Origin: a virus
IMG/VR virus record: IMGVR_UViG_3300013132_000322
Span: 1-20,778 of that record
Strand: one strand, 5' to 3'
Length of the DNA stretch: 20,778 bases
The number at the start of each line of letters is the position of its first letter. The stretch's first letter is position 1. This document shows positions 19,196 to 20,778 of the stretch, piece by piece. The translations under genes and the position numbers were made by a program. Below the pieces are notes generated by a model, which worked only from the letters and a program-made list of their open reading frames with translations, had not been told where the DNA came from and did not search any database.

Positions 19196-19234
19196 ATGTC
19201 ACAGCCAATAAATATTAAAAAGGGTAAAAAATGA
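19196..19234 (+). CDS. Possible 12-aa leader peptide upstream of the fibre gene
   Basis: ATG at 19196 directly follows the TAA of the giant gene and encodes MSQPINIKKGKK. Its TGA overlaps the ATG of the next gene (ATGA). It covers the late-promoter-like 14-mer and the ribosome site of the fibre gene, and has no ribosome site of its own beyond the end of the giant gene. It may be translated by re-initiation, joined to the next frame by a -1 slip on the A-run before the stop, or be chance. I do not recognise it. Confidence 0.2.
   Translation: MSQPINIKKGKK
19205..19218 (+). promoter_or_regulatory. Putative T4-type late promoter upstream of the fibre gene
   Basis: CCAATAAATATTAA is identical to the 14-mer before gp6 (1946-1959), with AATAAATA as the T4-late-like core. 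Just upstream, TATAAATG (19191-19198) is another one-mismatch match to TATAAATA. Position in a short intergenic gap supports promoter function; this is inferred. Confidence 0.5.
19221..19224 (+). promoter_or_regulatory. Ribosome binding site for the fibre-like gene
   Basis: AGGG, preceded by a run of A, lies 6 bases before the ATG at 19231. It is one of the clearest Shine-Dalgarno sites in the window and fixes the start. Confidence 0.55.
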
Positions 19235-20046
19235 TCAAGTTTACAGAATTAGAAGAAATAAGCTCGTCGCTACTTTTGGCAAATACCACTGCTATTATTC
19301 CAGTTACTACAGGGAATGCCAGTTTTGATACTTATAAAGCTAATCTTTCTTCCATTGGGACATATATTCTTGCAAATGTCAGTTCTGTAAATGCAAATAA
19401 TATTACATTTACATCTACCTTAACTGGGAACAATATAAGTTCGAATACCATCGCAATTTCGGGAAATATAACCGCAGGAAATATCAGTGTTGTGACAGAT
19501 ATAACGACGGGTACAAGCACCGTAACTCAAAAAATTACTACAGCAAATATTGAAACTACTGCCCTTACTGTAACATCTAATGTGTCTGCTGGGAATATCG
19601 TAAGTCAAACAGCAAACATCACTTCTACTTTATCAGCAAATGTAATCGCTGCTTCTGGTAATGTAAGTGCAGCAAATTTAAGTGTAAATTCTAATACTGT
19701 TGTAGGTAATTCATTTTTTACTAACAAATTATTATTAGGTAATTCTACCACTGACACCATTAATAGTTCCGATACTACAGCAGACCCCACAGTTACAGTG
19801 ACAATCATTGATACCACCGGAGGAGCTCTATCTGCTACTTTGGGCTCCGCGACTACAAATGGAATGATTAAAACTTTTCATATGGTAACCGACGGTGGAG
19901 ATTTAACGTTGACAGTTACTAATGCAGGGTGGAACGGCGGTGCAAGTGGAACAATTACTTTTGATAGGGAAGGTGATGGCTGTATTTTAATATTTCTTTC
20001 CGGTAGATGGTTTATGATTGGTAATAATGGAACAGTAACCGCTTAA
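19231..20046 (+). CDS. Tail-fibre-like structural protein with Asn-rich repeat stalk
   Basis: The 271-aa product has three parts. Residues 1-50 (MIKFTELEEISSS, AIIPVTTGNASFDTYKANLS) look like the short N-terminal adaptor common in phage fibre proteins. Residues about 57-160 form a low-complexity repeat in which N-I/V-T/S and SGN-I/V-T/S-A-G/A-N recur, as expected of a trimeric beta-helical or solenoid shaft. Residues about 195-271 (DTTGGALSATLGSATTNGM, GWNGG, TITFDREGDGCILIF, GRWFMIGNNG) look like a compact C-terminal beta domain seen at the tips of viral fibres. No chaperone or enzyme motif was recognised. A good ribosome site and the preceding late-promoter-like motif suggest strong late expression. 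The fibre role is inferred; another surface or neck appendage is possible. Confidence 0.7.
   Translation: MIKFTELEEISSSLLLANTTAIIPVTTGNASFDTYKANLSSIGTYILANVSSVNANNITFTSTLTGNNISSNTIAISGNITAGNISVVTDITTGTSTVTQKITTANIETTALTVTSNVSAGNIVSQTANITSTLSANVIAASGNVSAANLSVNSNTVVGNSFFTNKLLLGNSTTDTINSSDTTADPTVTVTIIDTTGGALSATLGSATTNGMIKTFHMVTDGGDLTLTVTNAGWNGGASGTITFDREGDGCILIFLSGRWFMIGNNGTVTA
19399..19710 (+). repeat. Degenerate repeat in the fibre-like gene
   Basis: The shaft has related units SGNITAGNIS (77-86), SNVSAGNIVS (116-125) and SGNVSAANLS (142-151), plus NITFTSTLTGNNIS (57-70) and NITSTLSANVIAASGN (129-144). Offsets of 39 and 26 residues hint at a period near 13. The DNA copies have diverged, so the repeat is old or held by protein structure. 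Confidence 0.6.
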
Positions 20047-20048
20047 CC

Positions 20049-20052
20049 AGGA
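20049..20052 (+). promoter_or_regulatory. Ribosome binding site for the 48-aa gene
   Basis: AGGA in the 12-base gap after the fibre gene lies 6 bases before the ATG at 20059. This clear site supports translation of the short frame. Confidence 0.55.
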
Positions 20053-20058
20053 AAAAAC

Positions 20059-20205
20059 ATGATAAATACTGACAACGAAAACAATTTGGAAAAGCAATCT
20101 GAGAAAAAAGAAAAACCGGACGATTTTTCCAGTATGTATATTAGAAATTTTTTAAAAATTTCAGATCCCGAATCGGGCGAAACAATTTTAGAGACTGCAA
20201 ATTAA
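20059..20205 (+). CDS. Small hypothetical protein, 48 aa
   Basis: The frame starts at ATG 20059 with a clear AGGA ribosome site and ends at TAA 20203-20205. The first 22 residues are highly charged and probably disordered (NENNLEKQSEKKEKPDD). The rest reads SMYIRNFLKISDPESGETIL and ends ETAN. The segment KISDPESGETIL resembles KIWNPETGQIFV near the start of the following gene, so the two may share a small N-terminal or capping motif. It lies 12 bases after the fibre-like gene and 9 bases before the next start, consistent with one late transcript. I do not recognise the protein; a small virion or assembly accessory role is possible but unproven. Confidence 0.65.
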   Translation: MINTDNENNLEKQSEKKEKPDDFSSMYIRNFLKISDPESGETILETAN

Positions 20206-20214
20206 TGGATTATT

Positions 20215-20778
20215 ATGTTAGATAAACAAAATACAATTGCCCAAGGCCATGTAAAAATTTGGAATCCAGAAACTGGACAAATTTTTGTAGATAAAAACAA
20301 TGCTATCCATTATGAAAATATGAGTGAAGCATTGGCCCAAAGTATCGCAAACAAAGGTATAGGATTCATTAATCAAATGGCTTTTGGAAATGGTGCAACA
20401 GCCGTAGATAGTACCGGTGTTATAACATATCTACCAACAAACACATTTGGGCAAAGTGCTAGTTTATACAATCAAACCTATGCTAAAGTGGTGGACAATA
20501 CCAGTGCATTGAATATTGATCCAGCAAGAAATTTTATTGAAATAAGACACACTCCTGGAACTATATATTCGGATATTTTTGTAAGTTGTTTACTGGATTA
20601 TACTGAGCCTACAGGACAGCAGGCATTTGATAATAGTGCTACCATGAATGGAACGTATGTTTTTGATGAATTGGGTTTATTAAGCGAAAGCGGAAGATTA
20701 TTAACACATGTTATTTTCCATCCTGTTCAAAAAGCTTTAAATAGACTTATTCAAATTGATTATACAATAAGAATTCAA
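20215..20778 (+). CDS. Putative virion protein of unknown function (3' end outside window)
   Basis: The frame is open from ATG 20215 to the right edge, giving 188 residues with no stop. The start (MLDKQNTIAQGHVKIWNPET) is followed by DKNNAIHYENMSEALAQSIA, FINQMAFGNGATAVDSTGVI, FIEIRHTPGTIYSDIFVSC and FDELGLLSESGRLLTHVIFH. The beta-rich texture and placement directly after fibre-like genes resemble conserved virion proteins of marine T4-like phages, but I cannot name a family. The ribosome site is weak (GGA 5 bases upstream), so translation may be coupled to the 48-aa gene that ends 9 bases earlier. A shared KI-x-[DN]-PE-[ST]-G motif links the two. Confidence 0.72.
   Translation, partial: MLDKQNTIAQGHVKIWNPETGQIFVDKNNAIHYENMSEALAQSIANKGIGFINQMAFGNGATAVDSTGVITYLPTNTFGQSASLYNQTYAKVVDNTSALNIDPARNFIEIRHTPGTIYSDIFVSCLLDYTEPTGQQAFDNSATMNGTYVFDELGLLSESGRLLTHVIFHPVQKALNRLIQIDYTIRIQ

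Noticed and set aside
20062-20068. ATAAATA at the start of the 48-aa gene as a late promoter for the last gene
   Set aside because: It overlaps the first codons (ATG ATA AAT ACT) and the surrounding bases do not match the 14-mer seen at the other two sites; it could still be weakly active.
20205-20225. ATG overlapping the TAA of the 48-aa gene
   Set aside because: It opens only a six-codon frame (MDYYVR); the long frame starts at ATG 20215.

Overview
The window is a slice of the late structural (baseplate and tail) module of a T4-like, contractile-tailed phage. All genes lie on the + strand, head to tail, with almost no non-coding DNA. Base composition is strongly AT-rich (about two thirds A+T by eye). 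The proteins are rich in Asn, Ser, Thr and Tyr and resemble those of marine T4-like phages. A low-GC marine host such as SAR11 (Pelagibacter) or Prochlorococcus is plausible, but nothing here identifies the host.

Layout. (1) 2-1546: the 3' part of a gp5-like baseplate hub/spike protein with a VgrG-type beta-helix and a C-terminal domain that looks like a degenerate lysozyme or transglycosylase. (2) 1551-1928: gp25-like sheath initiator/baseplate wedge protein. (3) 1973-5530: an enlarged gp6-like baseplate wedge protein. (4) 5540-19195: a single 4551-codon gene filling two thirds of the window, in the place where T4 carries gene 7. It is a mosaic of beta-rich modules: a YHYH-family domain, a seven-bladed FG-GAP-type propeller with inserted domains, CBM5/12-like chitin/sugar-binding modules and paired GSGYT-type repeats. 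(5) 19231-20046: a small fibre-like structural protein with an Asn-rich repeat stalk. (6) 20059-20205: a 48-aa protein. (7) 20215-20778+: the start of a virion-type protein of unknown function whose first residues resemble the end of the 48-aa protein.

How the parts fit. gp5, gp25 and gp6 build the central spike, the sheath-nucleating ring and the wedge scaffold of a contractile baseplate. The giant protein, from its position and module content, is probably a peripheral baseplate or host-contact component; that is inference. The next genes look like appendage or fibre proteins. Two short intergenic gaps, before gp6 and before the fibre gene, share an identical 14-mer containing AATAAATA. This resembles the T4 late promoter (TATAAATA) and suggests late transcription units starting at each. 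No RNA genes, CRISPR arrays, insertion sequences, clear terminators or non-coding stretches over 300 bases were seen.
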